A stretch of DNA of 52,087 nucleotides from Pedobacter glucosidilyticus. GTDB lineage: Bacteria; Bacteroidota; Bacteroidia; Sphingobacteriales; Sphingobacteriaceae. The stretch is from contig NZ_DLHN01000036.1 of the NCBI RefSeq assembly GCF_002483235.1, forward strand, positions 1 through 52,087, in the 5' to 3' direction. The position numbers and the translations under genes are program-made. This document shows positions 26,213 to 35,733 of the stretch, one piece after another (position 1 is the stretch's first letter; every line of letters starts with the position of its first letter). The notes under the pieces are model-generated. The model searched no databases and was not told the DNA's origin. It saw only the letters and a list, made by a program, of their open reading frames with translations.

Positions 26213-26851
26213 ATGAATGCACAAGAATTGATTGATAAATTAAACTGGAGATACGCCACTAAAGCATTTGATGCTTCACGTAAATTAAGTACCGAGCAGC
26301 TTGATGTATTGTTAAGCGCTATACAACTTGCTCCGAGCTCTTTAGGCTTACAGCCATATAAAGTATTGGTGATTAGTAATCCGGAAATTAGAGAGCAACT
26401 AAAAGCAGCAGCTTATAACCAAACACAAATTACAGATGCTTCTGAAATTATTGTTTTTGCCACGTACAAAGATTTTAATTTAAGCCATGTTGATGATTTT
26501 GCCAATAATATAGCAGCTACTAGAGGCCTCCAAAAAGAGGATATACAAGGCTATGTTGATATGATGAATGGCTCGGTATCATCTAAAACCCAAGAGCAGC
26601 TGCAAATTTGGAATGCCAGACAAGCTTACATTGCGTTAGGCATTTTATTAGAAACCGCAGCTTTATTAGCTATTGATGCTTGTCCTATGGAAGGTTTTAG
26701 TGTAGAGCAGTTTGATGAAATATTAGGTTTATCAGCTTTAAACTTAACCAGTGTGGTTATTGCTGCAGTAGGTTACCGTTCTGCAGAAGATGGCTACCAA
26801 CACTACAAAAAAGTAAGAAAATCTAAAGAGGATTTATTTATCAAAATTTAA
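26213..26851 (+). CDS. NAD(P)H-dependent oxidoreductase, nitroreductase family
   Basis: A 212-residue FMN-dependent oxidoreductase of the NfsB/nitroreductase family. I start at ATG 26213 (MNAQELIDKL) because a GTG at 26192 lies inside the promoter box. WRYATKAFD is the N-terminal FMN phosphate-binding segment, APSSLGLQPYKVLVIS the next, with SAIQLA before it; IALGILLETAALLAIDACPM and EGFSVEQFDEILGL follow in the usual order. Such enzymes reduce quinones, nitroaromatics or other electrophiles with two electrons; the natural substrate is unknown. Length is typical. Expression is probably inducible, judging by the perfect palindrome in the promoter. Confidence 0.92.
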   Translation: MNAQELIDKLNWRYATKAFDASRKLSTEQLDVLLSAIQLAPSSLGLQPYKVLVISNPEIREQLKAAAYNQTQITDASEIIVFATYKDFNLSHVDDFANNIAATRGLQKEDIQGYVDMMNGSVSSKTQEQLQIWNARQAYIALGILLETAALLAIDACPMEGFSVEQFDEILGLSALNLTSVVIAAVGYRSAEDGYQHYKKVRKSKEDLFIKI

Positions 26852-26858
26852 GGTTTGT

Positions 26859-26896
26859 AAACAGAGAAGGCGGATTTTCATCCGCCTTCTCTGTTT
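26859..26896. terminator. Bidirectional terminator, 16-bp stem
   Basis: AAACAGAGAAGGCGGA (26859-26874) and TCCGCCTTCTCTGTTT (26881-26896) pair perfectly around a 6-nt loop, with T and A tracts outside. It lies between the convergent nitroreductase and coiled-coil genes. Confidence 0.92.
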
Positions 26897-26910
26897 TATA
26901 TTTTTTAATA

Positions 26911-27813
26911 TTATCTTAAGGTAAAGCCACCCCTACCCATTGTTGCACCATCTGCATATAATAAAACAGTATAGTTTCCTGGTTCAAAAGTGCTTCTGTT
27001 GGTCCAATCTAAGTTAAAACTTTTAGCTTCTCCACTAAACTCTATAGCCGTTTTATAGGTGTACTGTAACTCTTGGTTATTGGCCATAAACATGCCGCCT
27101 TCACCAATAATTAAATTTCCGGCAGGGTCTATAACTCTTAAATAAATATCATGCATGCCTTTGGTAGCAATCGGATTGGTATTGATGGTAAAGGTAATTC
27201 TAATTTTTTGTGTTGAGCTAGCTCTACTTACATCTGTTTCTTTACCGCTAGATTTAACCCTTAAAGGTATAATTTGTACATTACTTGCTTTTAAAGCCGC
27301 ACCTGCTTTTACCTTATTATTTAAAGAGTCGTTTTCTTTAGATAAATTCTCAGCAAATTTACTAACTGTATTTACAGTTGATTTTAAACTGTCTCTTTCT
27401 TGTGTTAAGGCTGCATTTTTCTGTTGTAACTCGTCAATATCAGTAGTATATTTAGTTACAAAATATCTTAATTGTTTAACATCTTCACGGGCTTTGGAAA
27501 GCTCTCCTGCTGTTAATTGCCCTCTATTTAAAGCTTGTCTTAGTTGCGCAATTTTTGCTCTTAGCTCCTCATCTTTTGCTTTTAATTCTTCTGATAACTG
27601 GGTACCTGTATTGTTTGCCTGCTCAAGCTCTGTCTCTAATTTTTCTAACTCTGTTTGCAAAGCAGTACGCTCGTCACTAACGGTTACAATACGCTTATCA
27701 GATTTATTTTTCTGAATAAATAAATAAGCGTTTAAGCCTAAAAGGGCAACAATTACAGCAATAAGAAAGTAAATCTTATTGGTGTCTTTTTTCTTTTGAT
27801 CTTGAGTTTCCAT
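26911..27813 (-). CDS. Membrane-anchored coiled-coil protein, unknown function
   Basis: I do not recognise a named family for this 300-residue protein. A short charged N-terminus is followed by one transmembrane helix (residues about 14-33, YFLIAVIVALLGLNAYLFIQ), a long coiled coil (about 40-170, rich in Glu, Lys, Gln and Leu heptads such as LQTELEKLETELEQAN and ELRAKIAQLRQALNRG), and a C-terminal beta-rich domain (about 185-300, containing IRITFTINTNPIATKGMHDI and PGNYTVLLYADG). The topology suggests the coiled coil and beta domain face the periplasm. The architecture recalls envelope tethers or septation proteins, but that is only a guess. It is monocistronic. Confidence 0.75.
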   Translation of the reverse strand: METQDQKKKDTNKIYFLIAVIVALLGLNAYLFIQKNKSDKRIVTVSDERTALQTELEKLETELEQANNTGTQLSEELKAKDEELRAKIAQLRQALNRGQLTAGELSKAREDVKQLRYFVTKYTTDIDELQQKNAALTQERDSLKSTVNTVSKFAENLSKENDSLNNKVKAGAALKASNVQIIPLRVKSSGKETDVSRASSTQKIRITFTINTNPIATKGMHDIYLRVIDPAGNLIIGEGGMFMANNQELQYTYKTAIEFSGEAKSFNLDWTNRSTFEPGNYTVLLYADGATMGRGGFTLR

Positions 27814-28028
27814 GTTCTCCTCTTGCGTTTACGTTAATTTTGGTTTTGTTAAGCAAATATTATTCCATCAGTAATGTTACAGCAAATACAAATGGTTTAA
27901 TTTACTTTTTTGGTTTTTTTGCTAAAAATAAATGGAATTTTTAATACTACAAGTTTAAACGCTAAATTCTACCTCATTAAACGTTTCCAGATGATTATCT
28001 TTATCGTTTTGAAATTCAATCCGTATTC

Positions 28029-29558
28029 ATGAATAAAATCCTGCTCACAACTATTTTATATTTAGTCATTAACCAAATTAGTGTTAATGCCCAGTTATTG
28101 TACAGTCCAAAAAGAGAATTTAGAGGTGTTTGGATAGCAACTGTCGTAAATATTGATTGGCCATCTAAATCTACTTTAACAAGTACCCAGCAAAAAGAAG
28201 AACTTATTCATATTTTAAATAAACATCAAGAACAAGGTTTAAATGCAGTATTTTTTCAAGTAAGGCCAGCAGCAGACGCTTTTTATGCAAAGGGTACAGA
28301 GCCTTGGTCTATGTGGTTAACCGGTACACAAGGTAAAGCACCAGAACCATTTTATGACCCCTTAGAGTTTGCCATTCAAGAATGTCATAAAAGAGGGATG
28401 GAGCTACATGCTTGGTTTAATCCTTACCGGGCAACTTTTGATAGCCAGTTTAGTAAGCTTCATAAAAATCATATTACCAATTTAAAACCAGAATGGTTTA
28501 TTACCTATGCTGGTAAAAAAATGTTTAATCCGGGTTTACCCGATGTTAGGGAATACATTACTCAGGTGATTATGAATGTGGTTAAAAATTACGATGTTGA
28601 TGGTATCCATTTTGATGATTATTTCTATCCTTACGCTATAAAAGGTCAAACTATTGATGATACGGATGCTTATATAGCTTATCATCATGGTATTAAAAAC
28701 ATAGCAGACTGGCGCCGGGATAATGTAGATCAACTGATTAAAATGGTTAGTGATAGCATTAAACATCATAAAAAATATGTAAAATTTGGGATTAGTCCGT
28801 TTGGCATCTGGAAGAACAAAAAACAAGATCCAGAAGGTTCTGAAACTAATGGTGGAGATTCTTACTATGGTTTATTTGCCGATTCTAGAAAATGGGTTAA
28901 AGAGGGTTGGGTAGATTATATTAACCCACAAATTTATTGGGCTTTTAGTACCATGGCTGCTCCTTATAATAAACTGGTTGACTGGTGGAGCAATAATGCC
29001 TACGGAAGGCACTTATATATTGGCCAAGGTGCATATCGCTTAAGCGATAATAAAGATATTGGCTGGAGAAATCCTACACAAATGCCTAGTCAAATTGTTT
29101 ATAACCGTTTAAATAATAGGGTACAGGGCAGTGTATATTTTAGCTCTAAATCATTAAATACAAATCTCAAAGGCATATCAGACACTTTAAAAAGCAACTA
29201 TTATCAATATCAGGCACTTCCACCTCCCATGCTTTGGTTAGATTCTGTATCACCAAGCCGACCAGAAAATTTATTAGCCGTACAAACCAACAAAAGTGTT
29301 TTGTTAAGTTGGAAATTACCTGCTAAAGCTAAAGATGGTGAGGGTGCTTACGGATTTGTGGTTTACAGATTTGAAGATAACGAGCCCTTAGATATAGATA
29401 AGGCGGCGGCTATTAAAAAAGTATTTTATGGCGCTATTACCTCTTGGGAAGACCAACAGGTTATGAAAGGAAAAAAATACACGTATGTAGTTACTGCTTT
29501 AGACCGTTTAAAGAACGAAAGCGAACATGCTATACCTGTTACTGTATCAATAAAATAA
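28029..29558 (+). CDS. GHL10 (DUF187) family secreted glycosyl hydrolase-like protein
   Basis: A 509-residue exported protein. The signal peptide is MNKILLTTILYLVINQISVN followed by AQ. The glycosyl-hydrolase-like 10 barrel (about residues 28-400) shows EFRGVWIATVVNIDWPSK, LNAVFFQVRPAADAFYAKGT, GMELHAWFNPYRA and VDGIHFDDYFYPY with paired acids. Residues about 415-509 are a fibronectin type III-like domain. Related proteins in other bacteria are linked to cell-wall glycan or lipid-linked saccharide processing, but the substrate is not settled. Length is typical for Bacteroidota. The Gfo/Idh/MocA gene starts 2 nt after its stop, so the two form one operon, which could point to sugar metabolism. 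Confidence 0.9.
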   Translation: MNKILLTTILYLVINQISVNAQLLYSPKREFRGVWIATVVNIDWPSKSTLTSTQQKEELIHILNKHQEQGLNAVFFQVRPAADAFYAKGTEPWSMWLTGTQGKAPEPFYDPLEFAIQECHKRGMELHAWFNPYRATFDSQFSKLHKNHITNLKPEWFITYAGKKMFNPGLPDVREYITQVIMNVVKNYDVDGIHFDDYFYPYAIKGQTIDDTDAYIAYHHGIKNIADWRRDNVDQLIKMVSDSIKHHKKYVKFGISPFGIWKNKKQDPEGSETNGGDSYYGLFADSRKWVKEGWVDYINPQIYWAFSTMAAPYNKLVDWWSNNAYGRHLYIGQGAYRLSDNKDIGWRNPTQMPSQIVYNRLNNRVQGSVYFSSKSLNTNLKGISDTLKSNYYQYQALPPPMLWLDSVSPSRPENLLAVQTNKSVLLSWKLPAKAKDGEGAYGFVVYRFEDNEPLDIDKAAAIKKVFYGAITSWEDQQVMKGKKYTYVVTALDRLKNESEHAIPVTVSIK

Positions 29559-29560
29559 TC

Positions 29561-30574
29561 ATGGAAAGAAAAATTAGAGCCGGCCTAATGGCCTACGGAA
29601 TGTCTGGTAAAGTATTTCACGCTCCTTTTTTAGACCAACATCTGGGTTTTGAATTAGTTGCTATTGTAGAACGTAGCAAAAACGAGGCAATAAAAGATTA
29701 TCCGTACATTATACAATACCGAGATCACGAAAACCTCTTGGCTGATGAATCTTTAGAATTGATTGTAATAAATACACCCAATTTTACACATTATGAGTAT
29801 GCTAAAGCTGCATTAAACGCGGGTAAACATATACTTATAGAGAAACCTTTGTCTGTACTAAAAGCAGAAGCAGAAGAGCTTTTTGCCTTGGCATTTAGAA
29901 AAAATTTACAGGTTTTTGCTTATCAAAATAGACGTTTTGATAGCGATTATTTATCTGTAAAAGAGGTTTTGGATAGTAAAAAATTAGGAAATATTATTGA
30001 GGCTCATTTCCGTTTTGATAGATATCGCCCAGAGGTTAGCCATAAGTTTTTTAAAGAACAAGCTATGCCTGGGGCTGGTATTCTGTATGATTTGGGTGCA
30101 CATATCATAGACCAAGCCATTAGTTTATTTGGTGTGCCTGATGATTTTGTTAAAACTTATGGTAATAATCGCCCTATTACAGAGGTTGATGACTATGCTC
30201 ATGTACATCTGAAATATAAAAATGGTTTAAATGTATACATCAGCACCAGTTTATTAGTTGCAAACCCTTTACCTAGCTATGTTTTACATGGTACCAAAGG
30301 AAGTTTCACTAAACACCGGACTGATGTGCAGGAAGAACAATTATTAGCTGGCATTAAGCCCTTAGATGATAACTATGGTATAGAAAAACCAAATAGCGAG
30401 GGTGTTTTAGTGTATTATGATGATGAAAATCAACAACATCAAGAATTGCTAAAAGCAAAACAAGCAAACTATATGCACTTGTTCGATCATGTTTACGAAG
30501 CTATTATTCATCAAAAACCCTATTACGTAAAACAAAATGAGATTATAGCGCAATTAAGCATCTTAGAAAAATAA
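29561..30574 (+). CDS. Gfo/Idh/MocA family NAD(P)-dependent oxidoreductase
   Basis: A 337-residue cytoplasmic oxidoreductase. I start at ATG 29561 (MERKIRAGLM), 2 nt after the GHL10 stop; the open frame extends further only inside the upstream gene. The Rossmann half shows GLMAYGMSGKVFHAPFL, a relaxed glycine motif seen in the YdgJ-like branch, then LIVINTPNFTHYEYAKAALN and HILIEKPLS with the family EKP lysine. The second half has ILYDLGAHIIDQAISLFG, whose histidine is the usual catalytic position. Substrates are sugars or inositols, but none can be named here. Co-transcription with GHL10 suggests a shared sugar. Confidence 0.92.
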   Translation: MERKIRAGLMAYGMSGKVFHAPFLDQHLGFELVAIVERSKNEAIKDYPYIIQYRDHENLLADESLELIVINTPNFTHYEYAKAALNAGKHILIEKPLSVLKAEAEELFALAFRKNLQVFAYQNRRFDSDYLSVKEVLDSKKLGNIIEAHFRFDRYRPEVSHKFFKEQAMPGAGILYDLGAHIIDQAISLFGVPDDFVKTYGNNRPITEVDDYAHVHLKYKNGLNVYISTSLLVANPLPSYVLHGTKGSFTKHRTDVQEEQLLAGIKPLDDNYGIEKPNSEGVLVYYDDENQQHQELLKAKQANYMHLFDHVYEAIIHQKPYYVKQNEIIAQLSILEK

Positions 30575-30648
30575 TATTCTTGGGCTATAAACTTATTGGC
30601 TTTTTTGAGGTTCATTATTTTAAACTCAAACACTAACCAAATAACAAT

Positions 30649-31995
30649 ATGAGAATTGCAGGGATTGTAGCCTTATTATTTGTTTTCACAGAAAGCTTTG
30701 GGCAAACTACCGTAAAAAGAGACCCTCAAATACAGCAAATGGTAGAGGAAGTATCTGCTCAAAACATAGAAATACTGGTTAAAAAACTCGCTAGTTTTGG
30801 TACCAGACATACTTTAAGTGATACCATAAGTAAAACTACAGGTATTGGTGCTGCCAGAAATTGGATTAAAAGCGAGTTTGAAAAATACAGTAAAGCATCT
30901 GGCGGTAGACTTAAAGTTGATTTTGATACTTTTATCCAACCGGCAGACGGACGTAGAATAAAACAAGATGCTGTTCTTAAAAATGTTTTGGCAACTTTGC
31001 CGGGAACAAATCCAAATGATGATCGAGTTTTCATCATTTCTGGTCATTATGACTCTAGAGCTTCTGATGTAAATGATGCTAAAAGCAAAGCCCCAGGTGC
31101 GGTAGATGATGCCTCTGGAACGGCTATTTCTTTAGAACTAGCCCGTATCATGAGTAAATACCAGTTTAGTGCCACTATTATTTTTATGGCTGCCGTTGGC
31201 GAGGAACAAGGCTTATACGGTGCCACTCATTTAGCTAAAAAAGCTAAAGCAGAGGGCTGGAATATTAATGCTATGATTACCAACGATATTGTTGGAAACA
31301 CCTACGGTAGCGAAACCGATTTAAAAGATAACCGCTCTGTTAGGGTTTTTAGCGAGGGTGTGCCTGCTGTAGAAACCAAAGAACAAGCAGCCCTAAGAAC
31401 TTCTGTAGGTGGGGAAAACGATAGTCCGGCCAGGCAGTTTTCTCGTTATGTGAAAGAAATTGCAGAACGTTATGTAGACCAACTAGATGTTAAGCTTATT
31501 TACAGAAGAGACCGTTATTTAAGAGGAGGAGACCATACGCCTTTTTCTTTAGAAGGTTTTACTGCTGTTAGGTTTACAGAAATGAATGAAAATTTTGATA
31601 GACAGCATCAAGATATTAGAACAGAAAATGGTAGAGATTACGGTGATTTACCAGAGTTTGCAGATTATAATTATATCCAGAAAGTTGGTAGGATGAATTT
31701 AGCTGTACTGGCAAATATTGCTAAAGCACCCTCAGAACCTCAAAATGTGGGTATTTTAACTAGTGATTTAACCAATAAAACCACCCTAAAATGGGAAGCA
31801 CCTAAAAGCGGAAATGCAGCTGGTTATTATATTTTGATGCGTGAGACGACTTCAGCTTTTTGGGAAAAGAAATTTTATGTGAATTCCACCCAGCACACTT
31901 TACCATATTCTAAAGACAATTACTTTTTTGGTGTACAGGCTGTAGATGCTGATGGACATGAAAGTGCCATTGTGTTTCCGAAACCGGTGAGGTAA
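30649..31995 (+). CDS. Secreted M28-family metallopeptidase with FN3-like tail
   Basis: A 448-residue exported zinc peptidase. The signal peptide is MRIAGIVALLFVFTESFGQ. M28 ligands and catalytic residues are visible: H133 (ISGHYDSRA), bridging D153 (GAVDDASGT), E185/E186 (AVGEEQGLYGA), D213 (ITNDIVGN) and H296 (RGGDHTPFSLEGF). The family removes N-terminal amino acids from peptides outside the cytoplasm. Residues about 355-448 (PSEPQNVGIL, TTLKWEAPKSGNAAGYYILM) are fibronectin type III-like, as in similar Bacteroidota peptidases. It is 74 nt downstream of the oxidoreductase and may be separately transcribed. There is no T9SS signal, so it is probably periplasmic. Confidence 0.92.
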   Translation: MRIAGIVALLFVFTESFGQTTVKRDPQIQQMVEEVSAQNIEILVKKLASFGTRHTLSDTISKTTGIGAARNWIKSEFEKYSKASGGRLKVDFDTFIQPADGRRIKQDAVLKNVLATLPGTNPNDDRVFIISGHYDSRASDVNDAKSKAPGAVDDASGTAISLELARIMSKYQFSATIIFMAAVGEEQGLYGATHLAKKAKAEGWNINAMITNDIVGNTYGSETDLKDNRSVRVFSEGVPAVETKEQAALRTSVGGENDSPARQFSRYVKEIAERYVDQLDVKLIYRRDRYLRGGDHTPFSLEGFTAVRFTEMNENFDRQHQDIRTENGRDYGDLPEFADYNYIQKVGRMNLAVLANIAKAPSEPQNVGILTSDLTNKTTLKWEAPKSGNAAGYYILMRETTSAFWEKKFYVNSTQHTLPYSKDNYFFGVQAVDADGHESAIVFPKPVR

Positions 31996-32021
31996 AACTT
32001 AAATAGCTTCTTAAAACAGCG

Positions 32022-32046
32022 CTAGCAGGTGTTATATACCTGCTAG
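32022..32046. terminator. Hairpin between convergent genes
   Basis: CTAGCAGGT and ACCTGCTAG form a perfect 9-bp stem with a 7-nt loop between the M28 peptidase gene and the small acidic protein gene. The T-tract is weak, so termination efficiency is uncertain. Confidence 0.6.
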
Positions 32047-32071
32047 AGATTGTTATCATGATAAATGTGTT

Positions 32072-32308
32072 CTACTCCTCCGTTTGCGGATGAGTAGGCT
32101 TTTGATCTAATTTAGGTTCGTTCTCCAAACCTTCATATTGTTCATCTTCATCGCCGTTTTTCTCTTTATAACTCCCCTCTCCTTTATCGTCTAAGTTTTC
32201 TTTACGGCGTTCTGATTCTTTAAGAGCTCTTTCTGCTTGTTCTTTAACTCTTTTATCTAAATGATCTTGGTTAGGACCAGATTCCCAGTGTTTTTCTTGC
32301 GTTTCCAT
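32072..32308 (-). CDS. Small acidic hydrophilic protein, unknown function
   Basis: A 78-residue protein with almost no hydrophobic residues, rich in Glu, Lys, Asp, Gln and Pro, and predicted to be disordered or helical. It begins METQEKHWESGPNQDH and ends PKLDQKPTHPQTEE; the central KRVKEQAERALKESERRKEN could be a charged helix. It has no signal peptide and no family I recognise. Its start codon and codon use look like real coding sequence, and it has its own space between two terminator hairpins. Similar tiny hydrophilic proteins in Bacteroidota are stress-related, but that is only a resemblance in composition. It is separated from htpG by a terminator. Confidence 0.6.
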   Translation of the reverse strand: METQEKHWESGPNQDHLDKRVKEQAERALKESERRKENLDDKGEGSYKEKNGDEDEQYEGLENEPKLDQKPTHPQTEE

Positions 32309-32390
32309 AGTTGCTTATTTTTAGATGTATAAAACAAAATCTTTGCCATGTTATTTTTTTACATGGCCAACAAACATCATATAAAATAAA

Positions 32391-32420
32391 AAAAGCTTCC
32401 CTATGGCTAAGGAAGCTTTT
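32391..32420. terminator. Intrinsic terminator of htpG
   Basis: AAAAGCTTCC and GGAAGCTTTT form a 10-bp stem with a 10-nt loop. On the minus strand it follows the htpG stop at 32441 and continues into a run of T. Confidence 0.85.
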
Positions 32421-32440
32421 ATAGTGTATTTAGGAATCTC

Positions 32441-34324
32441 TTAGATTAAAGAAACACTTCTGTTTACAAAAGCTGTTAAATCTGCTCCGGTTAATAAACC
32501 TTGTGATAATAAAGCTAAATCAAATGCTTGTTTTGCTAATTCGGCTTGTGTACTTTCATCTTCTGCTTGTAAAATCTTACTTACCAGTTTATGATTTCCG
32601 TTGATAGCAACTTTGTAACTATCAGGCATGTTGCCATAAAAGCTCATTCCACCACCCATAGCAGCCATATCTTTCATACGACGCATAAACTCGTCCATCG
32701 TAACAGTAACTGGCAATTCTTCTGGGTTCATAGCCTCAATATTTACCTGATAAGCTGGTTTGTTGATAGCTTTTTCAAATATCTCTTTAACTTTTTTAGT
32801 TTGATCTTCGCTTAAAGCGTGTTCAAGTTTTTCGCCTTTATCAATTAATTTATCGGCAACATCAGCATCAACACGTTTTAATTGAACTTTTTCTAGCTTA
32901 TGCTCTATATGGCTTACAAAATGATTATCAATAGGAGTATCCATCAATAATACATCGTAATTTTTCTTTTTAGCTGATTGTATAAAAGCATCTTGCTTGG
33001 CGGGGTCTATGGTGTATAAATAAACCACATTACCATCTTTATCTGTTTGTGTTGCTTTAACTTTTTCTTTGTATTCTTCTAAAGTAAAGTATTGGTTATC
33101 GGTATTTTTAAATAAGCCAAAGTCTTTTGCTTTTTCGTAAAACTTCTCTTCGCTTATCATTCCGTATTTTACGAAAATGCCAATATCGTTCCATTTTTGC
33201 TCGTAAGCAGGGCGGTCTTTTTTGAAGAGTTCGGCAAGTTTTTCGGCAACTTTTTTAGTGATATAGCTATTGATTTTTTTAACATTTCCATCGGCTTGTA
33301 AGAAACTTCTAGAAACGTTTAGCGGAATATCTGGCGAGTCTATAACGCCATGTAATAGCATCAAAAACTCTGGCACAATATCTTTTACTTCATCTGTAAT
33401 AAAAACTTGTCTGCTAAACAATTTGATTTTATTACGTTGAAACTCTACATCATTTTTAAGTTTAGGGAAGTATAAAACACCGGTTAAATTGAAAGGATAA
33501 TCAACATTTAGATGAATCCAAAATAGCGGGTCTTCTGAAAAAGGATAAAGCTCTTTATAAAATTGCAGGTAATCTTCGTCTTTTAAATCGGCAGGTGCTA
33601 AAGTCCAAATAGGTTTAGCGCCGTTGATGATGTTTTCTTTCTCTACTGATTTATATTGTGGCTTACCGTCTTTATCTTCTCCGTCTGGTTCGCTTTCTGT
33701 TTTAGTGCCAAAAACAAGCTTGGTTGGTAAAAATTTAAAGTATTTATCTAATATTTCTTGAAGCTTGTATTTACTTAGGAACTCTTCAGAATCAGCGTTG
33801 ATATATAAAATCACATCAGTACCGCGGGTGGTTCTTGTGCCTTGGGCAATTTCAAACTCTGTACTTCCGTCACAAATCCAGCTGGCAGGTTCTGCACCAT
33901 CCTGATAAGAAAGGGTTTGAATTTCTACTTTTTCTGCCACCATAAAGGCCGAGTAAAATCCTAAACCAAATTTTCCGATAATTTCATTAGCGTCTTTTGC
34001 ATCTTTAAACTTCTCTACAAATTCTGTAGCACCAGAAAAGGCAATTTGGTTGATGTATTTTTTAATCTCTTCGGCAGTCATCCCTATCCCATTATCACTA
34101 ATGGTAATGGTTTTCTTTTTTTCATCAAAAGCTACCTCAACCTGAAGTTCTCCTAACTCTCCGTTATATTGCCCAAGTGAAGCTAATCTTTTAATTTTCT
34201 GTGTAGCATCAGAAGCGTTTGATACTAATTCTCTTAAGAATATCTCATTATCCGAATACAAGAATTTTTTAATAATCGGAAAAATATTCTCGGTGTGGAT
34301 TGAAATGGTTCCTTTTTCTTGCAT
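32441..34324 (-). CDS. htpG: Chaperone HtpG (Hsp90)
   Basis: The 627-residue bacterial Hsp90, an ATP-dependent cytoplasmic chaperone. The N-terminal ATPase domain begins FLRELVSNASDATQK, with E32 the expected catalytic base and N36 the Mg/ATP ligand, then ISDNGIGMT, GKFGLGFYSAFMVA and GTDVILYI. The middle domain contains DIPLNVSRSFLQ, the catalytic-loop arginine region. The C-terminal dimerisation domain ends near GLLTGADLTAFVNRSVSLI. Length matches Bacteroidota HtpG, slightly longer than the E. coli 624. It is monocistronic, and the 216-bp region upstream also carries the operator-like element of the next gene. Heat induction is expected but I see no clear heat-shock element. Confidence 0.97.
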   Translation of the reverse strand: MQEKGTISIHTENIFPIIKKFLYSDNEIFLRELVSNASDATQKIKRLASLGQYNGELGELQVEVAFDEKKKTITISDNGIGMTAEEIKKYINQIAFSGATEFVEKFKDAKDANEIIGKFGLGFYSAFMVAEKVEIQTLSYQDGAEPASWICDGSTEFEIAQGTRTTRGTDVILYINADSEEFLSKYKLQEILDKYFKFLPTKLVFGTKTESEPDGEDKDGKPQYKSVEKENIINGAKPIWTLAPADLKDEDYLQFYKELYPFSEDPLFWIHLNVDYPFNLTGVLYFPKLKNDVEFQRNKIKLFSRQVFITDEVKDIVPEFLMLLHGVIDSPDIPLNVSRSFLQADGNVKKINSYITKKVAEKLAELFKKDRPAYEQKWNDIGIFVKYGMISEEKFYEKAKDFGLFKNTDNQYFTLEEYKEKVKATQTDKDGNVVYLYTIDPAKQDAFIQSAKKKNYDVLLMDTPIDNHFVSHIEHKLEKVQLKRVDADVADKLIDKGEKLEHALSEDQTKKVKEIFEKAINKPAYQVNIEAMNPEELPVTVTMDEFMRRMKDMAAMGGGMSFYGNMPDSYKVAINGNHKLVSKILQAEDESTQAELAKQAFDLALLSQGLLTGADLTAFVNRSVSLI

Positions 34325-34467
34325 GATATGTTTTGTTTTATCTATTTACAGTTTATAATAGCCACCTATCAATGCTTGTTCCAAAGCTATGTGGCGTGTC
34401 AAGATGACAGTAGCTTAGCTAAAATTGCTGTATAAATTAAGTTTAGAAAATAAAATCTTATAAATAG

Positions 34468-34516
34468 AATACTACAAATGCGTTATTGAAATAGTAGTTA
34501 AATAGGGGAATTTTTG
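34468..34516 (+). promoter_or_regulatory. Operator-like repeat and promoter, site 1
   Basis: AATACTACAAATGCGTTATT (34468-34487) is followed by exactly 29 nt ending in the G of TTTG at 34516. The same motif and spacing occur at 35812 and 40816. ATTG at 34485-34488 lies about where a -33 box is expected, so the motif overlaps the polymerase site in the manner of a class II activator. TTTG is the core of the Bacteroidota -7 box, but TAnn is poorly matched, which fits an activator-dependent promoter. The start codon is at 34541. Confidence 0.65.
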
Positions 34517-34540
34517 AGGTAATCAAATCTCAAAAAAAAA

Positions 34541-35707
34541 ATGAAAAAATTATTAATAATTGCATTTAGTTTGCTGGCTACAGGCTTATTTGCGCAAAGT
34601 ATTAACCCTAAGCAGTATGCGGTTATAAAAGGAGATCTTTTAAGAGGAAAGCCTATTAATTACATCCCTTATGTAAATAACGATAATATGTTATTTACGC
34701 CTAACGGAGATTATTTATTTCTTGTTAACGCTCAAGAAAAGGAAGAAGGTAGGCTTATAGTGTACTCATTAAAACTAAAAAGTGAAGTAAAAGTATTCAA
34801 AATCAAGAAAACAGGTCTTTATTCATTTTATGGTAAAGTTGTTTGCAACCCAGAGAATACAAATCAATTAGCGGTAGTACTTAGTAAAGGCGAAGTAAGA
34901 GTAATTAATAATTGGCAAACTGCACCAGAAGATGTCTTACTTCAAAAACCTGGTGAGCACTCTGTAGCTATAAACGCTTATGTAGAAATGGGACAAATAG
35001 CATTCTCTAGGGATGGAAAAAGCTTATTTTTTATAGAGAACAAAACCAAGGCATTAATAGATGAAAACGAAGTTGTAAAATCTGCAGACTTATCTACTGG
35101 TAAAATAACGGTTAAAAAACTTCCTGATGGAAAATCTCCATACATAGCCTACCACGTAAGTACTTTTATTGGTTTGGATGAGATAATAGTTTTCAATAAA
35201 CCAACCAAAACCCAACCCGGTAATATAGAAATATATGATTTGACAGCTAACAAATTTGTAAGGAAATTTGAATGTGCAAGTGGTTTTAAAAGTTCTATGG
35301 GTAGCCCTCGTATTATTTCCTGTAATTATGAAGGTTATCAATTAAACTTACAAACTGGTGAGAAAGATGAAACTATTAAAAGGATTAAAAAATCTTTAGA
35401 GGGAGAGGATACAAGTTTGGATATACATTATGCCCCAGGAAAAGGCTATGTAGTTGCTTACCTTTATTACTGGGAGAGAAGAAAAGAGACTGCAACAACC
35501 ATAACAACGAGTACTAAAACAAAGACAGGTTTGTTCTTTTTTGACCTTGATGGAAATAACGTAATGGGTAATTTCCCTGCTTTAAATGCTACAATTCCAA
35601 ATACTGGCGTAAGAAATTATCAAATATCGCCAAATGGAAAGTACATTATTTTTAACCATGATGATAAGGATTCTAGTAATGAACGTTTAGTAATTGCTAC
35701 TTTATAG
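34541..35707 (+). CDS. Secreted beta-propeller-like protein, unknown function
   Basis: A 388-residue exported protein with a signal peptide (MKKLLIIAFSLLATGLFAQ). I recognise no catalytic motif. Repeating beta elements such as MLFTPNGDYLFLVNA, GQIAFSRDGKSLFFIE and NYQISPNGKYIIFNHDD have the S.dG..l.f rhythm of WD40/PD40-type propeller blades, so a propeller is the best structural guess. There is no lipobox and no T9SS signal, so it is probably periplasmic or released. Its leader is closely similar to that of the next gene (operator site, hairpin and first codons), yet the proteins beyond the signal peptide differ. It is probably regulated by the two-component pair at 38314-41663 (inference from the shared site). 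Confidence 0.7.
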   Translation: MKKLLIIAFSLLATGLFAQSINPKQYAVIKGDLLRGKPINYIPYVNNDNMLFTPNGDYLFLVNAQEKEEGRLIVYSLKLKSEVKVFKIKKTGLYSFYGKVVCNPENTNQLAVVLSKGEVRVINNWQTAPEDVLLQKPGEHSVAINAYVEMGQIAFSRDGKSLFFIENKTKALIDENEVVKSADLSTGKITVKKLPDGKSPYIAYHVSTFIGLDEIIVFNKPTKTQPGNIEIYDLTANKFVRKFECASGFKSSMGSPRIISCNYEGYQLNLQTGEKDETIKRIKKSLEGEDTSLDIHYAPGKGYVVAYLYYWERRKETATTITTSTKTKTGLFFFDLDGNNVMGNFPALNATIPNTGVRNYQISPNGKYIIFNHDDKDSSNERLVIATL

Positions 35708-35733
35708 CAGATTAATATCAAATATTTTGATTC

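Noticed and set aside
27943..27962. A fourth copy of the AATACTACA operator upstream of the GHL10 gene
   Set aside because: Only the first ten bases match; the right half lacks TG and TATT, there is no symmetry, and no TTTG occurs 29 nt downstream.
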